This document shows positions 39,153-50,441 of a stretch of 64,000 bases of DNA, in pieces. Origin of the DNA: Patagioenas fasciata (lineage: Eukaryota > Chordata > Aves > Columbiformes > Columbidae); assembly GCF_037038585.1 (NCBI RefSeq), contig NC_092526.1, positions 40,497,501 through 40,561,500 of the forward strand. The letters run 5' to 3'. Below the pieces are notes generated by a model. It did no database searches, was not told where the DNA came from, and was given only the letters and a program-made list of their open reading frames with translations. The position numbers and the translations under genes are program-made. Every line of letters begins with the position of its first letter. The first letter of the stretch is position 1.

Positions 39153-42100
39153 CTGTGAAAGAAAACTTGACGGGATCACTCATGCCATAGAGCAGCACTC
39201 ACAGAAATACGAGTGTCTGTTTCAAGACAAGATTCTATTACCCTGTGATCTACAAGGGACCGAGGCAATGAAATCGTGAAACCTCGGGCTTGATTCAGAA
39301 ATTTGATGGTTGTACCAAAGAAAAGCTTTAGGATCTGCAGTAGTTTCCAGGAAGGTCATATAAAGAGACTTAGTACAGCACCACCTTACCAAGAGCTTTA
39401 AAGCCAGTTCTCTTTAGGAAAATTACAAAATCAGTACACCCATGTCTTTTAAAAAGTCGCAGTTCAACAGCTTCCACTGCACTCGTACAGAAAGATTTAA
39501 GTTAGAAGTACTTCCAGTAACTTTGAATAGAAGAAGTGAAGCGTAATTTACACCAACCTGTCTCAGTAGCTCGGGACTCAGCCAAGGGAGCACGGACGTA
39601 CTAAACTGGGGGAAATCATATACCACCTTTGACTTTTGTCCATTGTTAACTAAGCTGTAGAGGTTGTTTAAGCCAGAGAGAGAAACCAGCCCATCCCCTG
39701 AAATCAGAATGTGGCTAGCTTTAATATTCCTGTAACATAAAGTGGTAAATTTTAGTTATAAGAATTACTCAAAGCACTACTAGAGTAGCAAGGCTTTCAT
39801 ACTTCATTAACTTATAGTGAGATGTTAGCGTGCAGTTCTGTTTAGCAGGTTGTTTTCATGGAAGTTGTTCACTTGGTATGAATTGTTTTTTTAATACGGC
39901 CCTAAGAGAGAGAAGAGACGATCAGCAAGAAAAAGCTGCCAGAAAGTAGAGAAGGGCCCCCCTTCCCTGCAAAGGGTGTGAAGTAAGGATTCTCTTTCTG
40001 AATTCTGATTCTCTTCTGCTTCAAAGAGACAAAGCCAGACAGATGTAGAATCCCTGTAACATCTGGCTTTAAATAATATAAGAATACTGTCCTTGTTAAG
40101 CTTCTACAAACTTTGTTCTGCTGTATTATTGAAAAATAATTTATTCTGCACTGTCTGACATAAGAAGGTATATAGAAAAAGGGAGGAGACAAAACTTGAG
40201 CTGAAAACGAGTTTTGAAGTTAAACTATAAATGCTTAATAAACTAGATGCTGCGATCTGGTTCTTACCCCTCAGCATCCTCCTACCTGTGAATATAGCCG
40301 TTCTGGTGCATGTAATTTAACCCTCTGATTGCACCAAAGAGGATGTTCCCTATCAAAGCTTCACTCATTCCTTCAGGAAAGTATGTCTTCAGCAGCTGTC
40401 TAGCCGAACCTAGAAGTGAAAAAAACCTAGCTAAGCCTAACAAGCCTTGCTAAATTACTTGTCTGTGCTTGCTTCATTGCATGTGTTCATCAAGAGGGGC
40501 ATTCTCATCTTTATATTGACTGTGGTACATTAAGAACAGACACATGGACGCAACTGATGCGTCCATCAGGTGAAGATCCCACTCAAGTCATGCTTCTGTT
40601 AACTCAAAGTCTACGCCAAACTTGAGTTCAATCCAGACAAGTTTTCTGTGGGCAAAATTCAAGGTGGTGTGAAGTCATGTACATCCCCCAGTTACCGTTC
40701 CTCACACGGCGGGTCTTAGGACTATGTGCAATTTAATGCAGTTCAAATATCAGGCCTTCACTGGGGAGGAAGATCATGTACAGGAGATTTCTCTAAACAA
40801 ATGGTTTGGGAAAGTTTAAAAAGACAGGAGACGCTTAAAGAAAAACCTCTTGTGGACCACACGGTCCTAATTATATCAGCCCTTTTTCCTACTCCAGAAT
40901 CGCAGCTAACAGTTCTTACCATAGGCCATGAACGGGGAGATGACCCAAAGCCAACTACCAGCTGTGAACACTGTCCAAATCGTCATTATGTTGGGATGCT
41001 GGACAAAGTGGGATAAAACCACTTCATTCTATGGAATTAAATGAAAGTGGATGTGTTAACCACAGGACAACAGCCTTGCTAAGAGCATTAACTACATCAG
41101 TAACGGGTAGAAAGATCTGTTCCCTCTGTGCATTTGTACAAAGCTGCTATTTGCAAAGTTACAATTACAGAAGTATTTCTAAAACTCCTGTCAACTGCTT
41201 TCTTCAGAAAGTGACTCTCAAATTTACAGCTGCCTTGCCTTTATTTTCTACTCCTTTGGAGGAAAAGCTTGACAGAAACGACCCAGTACAAACAAAAAGC
41301 TGTCTCTGTTTGGTAACCTCGTACGTATTCATCACTATCTACACCAGACTTGGGCAGAAAAACTGTTGCTTTACCTGTAAGGCTTTCAAGTGCTCTTCAG
41401 AGCAATTTTCCAGGTCTGTGATCCTTACAGCGACTTGCGTGCCTGTCGGTGTATGCCGTGCAAGGTAGACTGAAGTTAAATTGTTGAACCTCCTTCCTGA
41501 AACCAGAAGTGGCCACCTTAACATTGGAAAATAGAACAGTCCACCACATCATTTCCTCCAGATTTAATTTTACAGTGCTGAAATTGCAACTGGTAGCAGC
41601 ACGAACTCTGCTTTAAGAATGTCAAGAACTTAAGTAGTTGCAGCAAAATATATCCAGCAAATTAGTTAAAGCACAGCTCTGCTATTTTTAGAACAACTTA
41701 AAGGCGTTAAAACATTTTTCGGTATCTATTCTACATCTAAAGGCACAACACTTCAGCAGGCGTGTGCGTGTGCAGTAGGATTTGGGGCAGCCAGCTTTAG
41801 GACGGTCAACTCGGGTAGCCAAGTGACAAGACACTATGTCATTTAATGTTGTATCTGCTGTCCACATAGCACAGATTTAGAAAACTGACATGCACATGCA
41901 GAAACATCAAGACAGAAATTCAGGCAACTGTTGGTTTGTCTTATATCATAAAATAAATGATTACTGAAATATGAGCAATGCTTTGCACTTTCCTCAGCTA
42001 AGGAGACACAAGAATAGTTCTAGTCAGCTGATTATACATTGTACAAGCGTAATATTTACTGCAGTTCACAAGAACCTGCTGAGAGCATGCATCTGCAGGA

Positions 42101-43041
42101 ACAAGAAATACTTTAAGGTACACTTTTGTTACCTATTTCCAGCTGGAGTTCATAGTGAGAGACATTAGAAGAGCAAAATAACATGTCATTCCTTCCTGTA
42201 GATGGGGGAATCCAGGATAGATCAGAATCAGCCTAACAGTGAGGAAAAACAGTTCTCAAAATGATTGTGTGATTTTTAAACATTTACCTGTTTAAAATTA
42301 ATGCAGAAATATCAATCGTTAGAATGCTCAGATCAAGTACTCAAGCCAGAACATTCAAGCTGGTGCTTTTACCATCACATTGAGACTTGGTTTTATGAGT
42401 TACTGGGTTTTTTTTGTGCGTGTGTTTTGTATTTAAACTGGTGCAAGATTAAGAGTAACACTCAGTTATCTATGGTCTCCTTTCAAAGTGGAAGTCCCAA
42501 AGTACTCTGGTTATTTTTGCTGTTAATATTTCAAGCAGCACCCTCTAGTGAGATTGTTTCTAATATATACCAGCTTTGTGTTTAATGTTGCTATTTTCTC
42601 CTTACCAGGCATTCATGGATGCTGCTCTGAGATAGCTCTTCTGGGCTGATGGGTTCAACTGGGGTGCGCAGGATACAGGAACAGTCCTTGAGAACAGCAA
42701 CAAGCAAATGTCAGTGGAGCGGCTGCTGTTTATTAAATGTCGCGGTGGGAAAACTTCAGAAATAGCCCCTATAAGCAGGAGTTCAGAACGTTTTCTGCTA
42801 CAGGTCAGTCAAGCAAGAGGTTAAGGAACAGCATAGAGCACATGCATGGCAGACCTGGAGAGAGGAGACACCAAACAGTCTCCTTCATGGAAACTTGTTA
42901 CAACAGAGCCTAAACATCTCAGCGCTGTGGAAATCCCCTCTAGCAAGACATTTCACCACAACTTTTTCACGTTTTGATACGACTGGGTAACAAGGTACAA
43001 CTGCCGAAGATTTTTAAAAACAAACTTACCAAACAAGACAT
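37411..43041 (-). CDS. STRADB: STRADB (STE20-related adaptor beta), complete, 11 coding exons
   Basis: Pseudokinase that binds LKB1 and MO25. Coding exons in transcript order (+ coordinates): 43030-43041, 42606-42686, 42133-42232, 41375-41496, 40920-41028, 40286-40409, 39558-39729, 39048-39152, 38633-38862, 38015-38057, 37411-37563. They give 416 residues (human 418), all in phase. N-terminus MSCLDCSC matches human MSLLDCFC. The kinase fold is recognisable: [54 protein letters not shown]. Catalytic motifs are lost: the loop reads [14 protein letters not shown] (HRN, not HRD) and the DFG position reads SLSGL. The beta-3 strand reads [11 protein letters not shown]. The C-terminus DTDWEF keeps the WEF motif that binds MO25 in the STRAD family. 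An in-frame ATG at 43071 could add ten residues. Confidence 0.96.
39558..41496 (-). CDS. STRADB: STRADB pseudokinase N-lobe and catalytic-loop exons
   Basis: Exons 41375-41496, 40920-41028, 40286-40409 and 39558-39729. They cover the beta-3 strand (arginine where Lys would sit), the hinge ([10 protein letters not shown]), the helix before the catalytic loop ([15 protein letters not shown]), HRN, and the activation-segment region ([20 protein letters not shown]). The APE motif is represented by SPE. Confidence 0.94.
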
Positions 43042-43086
43042 GGAACCACTTTCGATCAGGGGAAAAGTCATATATACCCATTTATC
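43030..43086 (-). CDS. STRADB: STRADB first coding exon with upstream ATGs
   Basis: The exon follows TTTTTCTAG and ends MSCL before GTAAGT. I chose the ATG at 43041 because it aligns with the human start. An in-frame ATG at 43071 would add MTFPLIESGS. Another ATG at 43081 is out of frame and has G at +4, so it could act as an overlapping upstream ORF. None of these ATGs has a strong Kozak context. Confidence 0.75.
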
Positions 43087-44629
43087 CTAGAAAAATTAAA
43101 GTAGCAAGATAAGGTTGTGCATAAACCTTTGATAAATATAAGTCTCTTTAACAGCAACTGTGAAGCGTTCCTCTCAGTTAACACACACAAAAAAACCCAG
43201 AACTACAGCTCTGGGAAAACCTGCTTCTATTGAGCTTCTAAGCAGCATATGGATTGCAAACTCCATACTGAGGATGCGCAATGTACATTCCAAATCAAGT
43301 TTTCCTTTTTGATTCACAGGTTTAAAGATCTTCGGAACAAACAATTTAATTGCAAGTTAACTGCATAAGTGCAGGAGGTAAAAAGGAACAGATTCACTAA
43401 TCCCTGGCAGTAGAAAAAGTTGCCTGTTGTGTAAAGGAGCACAGCTCATAAAAACAAAGTGAGCCAGAAGTGATTGCTCTTTACATCTCACCAGTGAGAG
43501 AAGAAAACTATTGTAAGGGACCTGAGTTTAAAAAAATAGAAAAGTAAACTCCCTTAGATAATTTTAACTTTACTTAGGCTACAGAATCAGTATTTAAACT
43601 CTCACAGATCAGCATAGCCTCTCTGAAAGCCTTCCAGCATGTCTGATGCTTTGAAAGCTTAGACAAGGAGGGAAATGATCAATACACATGTCAAAGCTGC
43701 TGAAGCGCAGAGCGGGACTACCAGATTTGCTTTAACTACAATCAAGCCTTGTTACCATGATGAACCCTACCTGGTGGCAGACAGTCAGCTACAAGAAGCA
43801 GTTCCACATTAGTATGTAATTATTGCTTGAAAGTTAACTTTAAAAAGGGCGAGTACTATTGGAAACTAATCATTTTGCTTATCAAGCTTGATTACATCCT
43901 GCATTTAAATGATATATGCTATTTAATCAAGGGAACACTCTTGAAAAGCTTAACAAGCTCCCACCACCCCATCCGCTGCCAAATGTCCAAGGCACTCCTA
44001 ATCCCTAATATTTTTACCCTGAAAAATCTGCCTAAAGAAATACTGTAATTCCTTATTAAAGATGAATAATGGAGACAAAAGGAGATCCTTAGTAGGTGTT
44101 GGGCACTTTCAGAAGATCAGGGCTTGACTTACCCAGCTTCACTGAGGGAGTATGTGGCAGAGCAGGGAAAAAAAATGCAGGTGCTTCAAGATCCTGGCCA
44201 GTGCTGTGATGGCTACAGCATCCTCCTCCAACCTGGAAAGGAGACACCGCGCTCCGTTACACAACATAATTTACCCCGTCGCTTGGAATATGAAACCACA
44301 AAAGCTAAACTGAAGAATAAAGTCCCAATAACTATGATACACTGAAGTCAAACTGTTGTAGGATTTGTTTGAAGGGGTAGACACATCCATGATCCACATT
44401 TGTTCTAATGACTTTGCAGACGCAAGATTTTTATTTTTCATGTGTAGTTTAACATCGCTTCCATTTCCAATACCATTTTGGATCGTGTCCCTACATAAAC
44501 CTTTTCCCCGTTTCCACATTTTTCTTTCTGTATTACAGGGTTGGGGTTTTTTTGTGCGGCGAATACTGACAGCCCTGCACAGCTGAACGGACACCCTCGC
44601 CCAGCTTGGCTGAAGCTTCGGATACAGGG
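43087..44629. other. STRADB: STRADB 5' intron
   Basis: Non-coding stretch between the first coding exon and the CpG island, presumed to be STRADB intron 1. No repeat or RNA gene recognised. Confidence 0.5.
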
Positions 44630-44780
44630 GAGAAAAAAACACAGCCCAACGTGCCTGCGAGAGAAAGAAACACAGCCCGACGAGCCGGGGGAGAAAGAAA
44701 CGCAGCCCAGGGAGCCGGGGGAGAAAGAAACGCAGCCCGACGAGCCGGGGGAGAAAGAAACGCAGCCCGACGAGCCGGGG
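44630..44780 (+). repeat. 30-bp minisatellite, five units, at the edge of the STRADB/TRAK2 CpG island
   Basis: Units at 44630-44659, 44661-44690, 44691-44720, 44721-44750 and 44751-44780, each beginning GAGAAA and ending near GAGCCGGGG. One extra base separates units 1 and 2. Units 4 and 5 are identical, unit 3 differs by a few bases and unit 1 is the most diverged. Because 30 is divisible by three, ORFs on both strands stay open across it (EKETQPDEPG on the + strand). Confidence 0.95.
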
Positions 44781-45560
44781 GAGCGCGGGGCCCAAGCGCA
44801 GCTACCGCCGCCGCGCATCGCTCCGGTTCTGCTGCCGCGGGGCTGTGATCCCCGTGGATCTCCGGTTAAACCTCCGGCCGTCACTGAAGTAACGGAACGG
44901 GACGGAACGAGGCCCCGGAGCTCCCCGCTCGCTCCGTTAGACTCGTCCCCTGCCCGCCCCGGTAGCGGTTTAGGCCGGGTCGGCACTGCGCCCCTGCCAG
45001 CGCGGCGGACCCGGCGCCGCTCCCCGCGCTCGGTGTGCGCCGTTCCCCGGCCCCGGCCCTCCCGGCAGCCCCCGCAGGGGGGCAGCCCCCGCTCCTACCC
45101 GCCGGAGCTCTGGGTCAGAGGCCGGGAAGTCGCCCGGCACAGCCGCCAGCCCCGGCAGAGCCGCAGCGGGTGGCGGGGCCCGGCGCATTGTGGGCTGGGG
45201 CGGCCCCTGCGCGCCGCGGGGCCCGCCGGGGGCTGTAGTTCCGAGGCGGGAGCCGGGCGGAAGCCAGCGGGCGCTTCCTCGGGCGCCGCTTGATTACACG
45301 CGGGGCCGTCGCCTGTCGGCCTTGGGCGGCGGGAGAAGGCAGCCCGGGGCGGGTAAGTGGTGCTGGTGAGCAGGGTGCGGGGCGGCTCTGTCCCCGCAGG
45401 GGAGGATTAGCGAGCGCTTTAACCCCTCCAGGGCCGCGACCCTCGACCCGTGCCCCTCGGGCTGCGCTGGGGTGCGGGGGACGGCGAGCACGGTCTCCGG
45501 TGCCGTTCGCGTGTCAGCGGCCACAGCCCTTCCCCCGGTAGAGGGGTGTTAGGGAAGCGC
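44781..45560. promoter_or_regulatory. CpG island, probable bidirectional STRADB/TRAK2 promoter
   Basis: A very CpG-rich block between two genes facing away from each other, an arrangement also recalled for the human genes. Two fragments resemble halves of a ZNF143/SBS site: GCATTGTGGG at 45185-45194 and CTGTAGTTCC at 45233-45242, but they are 38 bp apart. A GTAAGT donor at 45353 suits a TRAK2 leader exon. On the - strand a GTAGGA donor at about 45098 could end a STRADB leader exon. There is no TATA box. Confidence 0.75.
45250..45352 (+). other. TRAK2: Probable TRAK2 non-coding exon 1
   Basis: CpG-island sequence ending in GGGGCGG before GTAAGT. The left edge is a guess, since the transcription start cannot be read from sequence. 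The next leader exon candidate is at 50316. Confidence 0.5.
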
Positions 45561-45797
45561 CGTCCGCCGGGTGTGTGTGTTGGGGGGCAGTCACAACCGG
45601 GCTGTGGCGGGAATGGTGCCCGTGACCTTCACCGTGCTCCGCTCAGTCACCACAGCCTGGTGTGGCGGCTCTGGAAGGCAAAGCGTGGAGACATTTTACT
45701 TGTGCTCCCGAATCCCTGTGGGTTGGAGGGCGAGGGGTTCGTGGCTTCTGACAACTTTTTCATCGCTGCATTCTGACTAAACTGTATCTGTCAGTCA

Positions 45798-46402
45798 ATG
45801 GCTCCTGGGGTGGGTTAGAAGGGGGGTGGTCAGTAGGTCAGAGAGGTTCTCCTGCCCCTTTACTCTGCCCTGGGGAGACCACACCTGGAATATTGTGTCC
45901 AGTTGTGGCCCCTCAGTTCCAGAAGGACAGGGAACTGCTGGAGAGAGTCCAGCGCAGCCACCAAGATGCTGAAGGGAGTGGAGCATCTCCCGTGTGAGGA
46001 AAGGCTGAGGGAGCTGGGGCTCTGGAGCTGGAGAAGAGGAGACTGAGGGGTGACCTCGTTAATATTTACAGATATATAAAGGGTGAGTGTCAGGAGGATG
46101 GAGCCAGGCTCTTCTCGGTGGCAACCAGTGACAGGACAAGGGGCAATGGGTTCAAACTGGAACACAGGAGGTTCCAATGAAAGACGAAAAGAAACTTGTT
46201 CCTGGTGAGGGTGGCAGAGCCTGGCCCAGGCTGCCCAGGGAGGTTGTGGAGTCTCCTTCTCTGCAGACATTCAAACCCGCCTGGACACCTTCCTGTGGAA
46301 CCTCAGCTGGGTGTTCCTGCTCCATGGGGGGATTGCACTGGATGAGCTTTCCAGGGCCCTTCCAACCCCTCACATTCTGTGATTCTGTGATTCTGTGATT
46401 TT
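45798..46402 (+). mobile_element. CR1 LINE, 5'-truncated 3' end
   Basis: About 600 bp, sense orientation, in TRAK2 intron 1. One frame carries CR1 ORF2 C-terminal features ([28 protein letters not shown]). It ends in GGGATTGCACTGGATGAGC, a typical CR1 tail, and then ATTCTGTGATTCTGTGATT. It matches the copy at 49220-49820 closely, so both belong to one fairly young subfamily. Confidence 0.9.
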
Positions 46403-48654
46403 ATTCTGTCAGCCATCCTGGTGAAAAAGTGCGATGTGGAGTTGTGTCCTTGTATTTTTATTTTTTAACACAGTCTTCCAACTGTAGGCTGTTGCATACG
46501 TGCTTTTTTTTTGGTTATGTTTCAGAGTTACTGTTGACTGATTGTGAGAGTGATGGAAATCAATATACTAGCAGATAACTTTTCACACAGCATTTTGAGG
46601 CACTGTAGTCAATTTTAGGTTTGCTTTCAGATGCTTGTTGTCTTTCAAAAGATGTATTTCCGAGTGGAAAGAGGTAGACCTCTTTTTAATTACACTTCTA
46701 ACACTGAAACTAAATTGCTGGATGCACATTGTGCAGTACCAGAGCTGCCTTTCAGGCGGGATAAGCATGATTCATGGATTAGTTTTCCAAGAAAATGCAA
46801 AAATGGCATTTTCACAGAGATTGTTACAAAAGAAATGGCAGATCCTTTTGTCTGGTTAGGTTGCTAGTGATACTGTGGTGACTGAGTCATGTGGATCAGT
46901 CTGGTTTATTCTAATAAATGCAGAATTGTAACCATTAAAATGCTGAGCCCTGTCTGGGGTATATAGTAAAAAACTTAAACCAGTTCCTTGGGTGAATTCA
47001 GCTGTGCATCAACCAAAAGCATTAGTGATTTCAGTTAACGTAAATGTTATTTAAGTTAACTTCAAGTATACTTTATGGAGAGCAAGCTTCAATTTCAAAA
47101 GAAGCCTGTAACAACTTTTACAATGAAATATTAGTGCAGCACTTGCCTCAAGAACATATATCACAACCAACAGATACTGGATTCATGGCAGTTCTTTTTT
47201 TCTCTGAAAAGGGTTTGGGTCCCCCGTGATCGTAATGCTACTACATGTAAGTCTTATTTCTTGCAGGTTTTCTTCTTTCAGAAGATTGGTTTTGTTTCGT
47301 TCTGTCACGCCGTACTATTTATCATTGCGGGTTTGCTTCTGATCGTTACTACACTTGTCACTAGGATTGTTTTGGCATGCAATTTTTTCCCTTTCACGAG
47401 AGAAGCACGAGCACTAAGTAGGTTTCTGTAGGGATAGTAATGGCTAAAAGTACCAGATGTTTGGCACACAGGGGTGTTAATTTAGGTAGAAGTTCAGGTA
47501 GGTTTGTTTTTCAGTGTACAGTCCTTCGTCCTTCGTCTCAACTGTATCGTGTTGAAGGATTTGGCCTCTGTCTCTGAGAACTAGTCCCAGGAATGTTTTG
47601 GCAGCAATTCAGTGTGGTCATGTTTGCTTTAAAAATAGAACTGTTTCATTAGCTTTGCAATGCAAAATATCTGTATTGTTATTAGCTGGCTCGACACCGT
47701 TCCAGTTTTAGTAAGGAAAAAAGGACTCTGTTGATGACTAAATACAATTTTTCTTTAATTGCATATTTACATAGCAGTAAAACTCGGCATCCCAGAATAA
47801 CTAACTCACTGACTGCCTTTTGGAAAATGCGTTTTGCCGTCTCTCAGTCAAATCAGGATCTTCTTTGTTGTTGAAGTTTCGCGTGTGTTGATTGTGGCCT
47901 GATATCTCGCATCCTGTCATTGTACAGCGGAGCACGAGCGGTTCAGTCTTTCCAAGGGCTTGTGAGGAGTCAACTGCTCTCAAGTCATGGCAAGAGAAAC
48001 AGGATATTTATGGATGAGTTTGGATTTTGCCAAAACAGATGCCAATATTTTGGATATGTTTTGACTTGTTATACACAAATAAATTAACACCTGTGTTTGT
48101 TTGTCTGCGGTTTCCGGTTGTCAAAGCAGCTCATCTCACCTTTCTGATAATTCAGGTTTGAATTGGAGCTCTGTAGTGGTGGAATTCTGAACTCTGATGG
48201 CACAACAGCCTTTTTGCATTTATCTTTAATTGCTAAAAGCTGTAGTTACAAAAGGAAGACAATAATTTTAAATATTTTATATCTATTTCAACTTTTCTAG
48301 GGCTTTACTCAGTATTGGTTTTGCAAGTTAAGCTTGGTTGTGCTCTTCTGACTCATGCAAGAAAAAATTAATAATCTCCTATCATGTGCTCAGGAGAACC
48401 CATTTTTGTCACTTTGCTAAAAATATCAAATCACACATTGAAATATCTGTTTTAATGGAATATGTGGTTCCTGTTCTTTTAGCTTTCCTTTTTTTAACCT
48501 ATTCACTATGATATCTTACGATTTGGTAGACAATTGATTTGTATTCCTCGTAATGTTTTTAACGTGTTTATTCAGCCCGTCTTCTGGTTTTGGTGGTTGT
48601 GCTTTATTTTTTGTACAGTTTTCATTAGGAGTTTGTCAGGTTGTTTTGTAGCAT
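46403..48654. other. TRAK2: TRAK2 intron 1 interior
   Basis: AT-rich intronic sequence between two CR1 copies. No exon or RNA gene recognised; short ORFs near 46631-46867 lack any family resemblance. Confidence 0.4.
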
Positions 48655-49822
48655 TGGTGAACGGTAAGACAGTGGACGTGGTCTGCCTTGACTTGAGTAA
48701 GGGATTTGACACAGTCTCCCACAGCATCCTCACAGCTGAACTGAGGGAGTGCGGTCTGGATGACCGGGTAGTGAGGTGGACTGGGAACTGGCTGAAGGGA
48801 AGAAGCCAGAGAGTCATGGGCAATGGGGCAGAGTCCAGTTGAGGCCTGGATCCAGTGCAGTGCCTCAGGGGTCAGTACTGGGGCCTGTATTGTTCAATAT
48901 ATTCATCAATGATTTGGATGAGGGAATAGAGTGACTGTCAGCAAGTTTGCTGGTGACACCAAGCTGGGAGGAGTGGCTGACACTGGAAGCTGTGCTGCCA
49001 TCCAGAGACCTGGACAGGCTGGAGAGTTGGACGGGGAAAAATTTAATGAAATATAACAAGGGCGAGTATAGAGTCTGTCAGCTGGGTAGGAACAACTCCG
49101 GGTTTCATTATAAATTGGGGAATGACCTATTAGAGAGCAGCGTAGGGGAAAGGGACCTGGGGGTCCTGGGGACAGCAGGGTGACCATGAGCCAGCACTGG
49201 GCCCTTGTGACCAGGAAGGCCAATGGTACCTGGGGTGGGTTAGAAGGGGGTGGTCAGTAGGTCAGAGAGGTTCTCCTGCCCCTCTGCTCTGCCCTGGGGA
49301 GACCACACCTGGAATATTGTGTCCAGTTGTGGCCCCTCAGTTCCAGAAGGACAGGGAACTGCTGGAGAGAGTCCAGCGCAGCCACCAAGATGCTGAAGGG
49401 AGTGGAGCATCTCCCGTGTGAGGAAAGGCTGAGGGAGCTGGGGCTCTGGAGCTGGAGAAGAGGAGACTGAGGGGGGACTCATTCATGGGGATCAATATGG
49501 AAAGGGGGAATGTCAGGAGGATGGAGCCAGGCTCTTCTCGGTGACAACCAGTGATAGGACAAGTGGCAGTGGGTTCAAACTGGAACACAGGAGGTTCCAC
49601 TTAAATCTGAGAAGAAACTTCTTCCTGGTGAAGGTGACAGAGCCTGGCCCAGGCTGCCCAGGGAGGTTGTGGAGTCTCCTTCTCTGCAGACATTCAAACC
49701 CGCCTGGACACCTTCCTGTGGAACCTCATCTGGGTGTTCCTGCTCCATGGGGGGATTGCACTGGATGAGCTTTCCAGGGCCCTTCAACCCCTGACATTCT
49801 GGGATTCTGTGATTCTGTGACC
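48655..49822 (+). mobile_element. CR1 LINE, longer 5'-truncated copy
   Basis: About 1.17 kb, sense orientation, in TRAK2 intron 1. It begins inside the reverse transcriptase (VDVVCLDLSKGFDTVSHSIL), continues past the catalytic-region sequence [17 protein letters not shown] in another frame, and ends with the same tail as the copy at 45798. Several frameshifts and stops show it is inactive. Confidence 0.92.
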
Positions 49823-50315
49823 GTTCCTTGGGTCACAGGTGATAGCCCTCCGTGCTTTTTAGAATACTATATAGGCAGGTATGTATGTATATAAGTGTTG
49901 TCTAATATTTCCATTCCTCCTGAGCCCCTTGAGGGCACCACTCCTGCATATGGGCTGTTCTCCAGTATTTGAATTCTCCTTGTTTTTTCCATATTCAATT
50001 AACCTCTTTGTAAAAGACTCAAACACAAATGGGCAATCGGCATGTGAAGGAGCAGAGGGACAAAACCGATCAGAAATACATCTGGGTGGAGCGACCACAG
50101 TAAACTCCAGTTGAAATAATCTTTATAAATAAAGATTAAAAAGAACACCCGAGAAGGTTTTCTGACTTCTGTTTTGGGCGTGTCTTTCTGCATGATTGAA
50201 CAATTTTAATTTCAAGACGATATCCTTATAGCACGGTCATGTACTACATTTTAAAGCCGTGTTGTAAGTGTTACGGGTTTTATCCGAATTATTTAATTAT
50301 AGTTGTATCTTGCAG

Positions 50316-50441
50316 GAGGACTCTGCCCGTAAGAGACAGTTCCACACTGCAGAGTGGTTTGCGTGGGGCATCAGCAGCTTGAATCACCGGAGCAGCCCCC
50401 CCGTGGCACACGAACCGAAAGCTGCAGGAAGCGCTGCAGAT
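50316..50441 (+). other. TRAK2: Probable TRAK2 non-coding leader exon
   Basis: A 126-bp segment between TATCTTGCAG and GTGAGC. It contains no complete ATG, as expected for a 5' UTR exon. One frame is open throughout, but its phase does not fit the next exon, so I do not call it coding. Confidence 0.5.

Noticed and set aside
44541-45293. 250-codon ORF on the + strand and a matching long ORF on the - strand
   Set aside because: They run through a CpG island and a 30-bp minisatellite where stops are rare. The composition is Pro/Arg/Gly-rich with no domain, and the place is a promoter.
50316-50441. Open frame in the TRAK2 leader exon as a coding N-terminus
   Set aside because: It has no ATG and its phase does not join to the start-codon exon, which itself carries an upstream in-frame stop.
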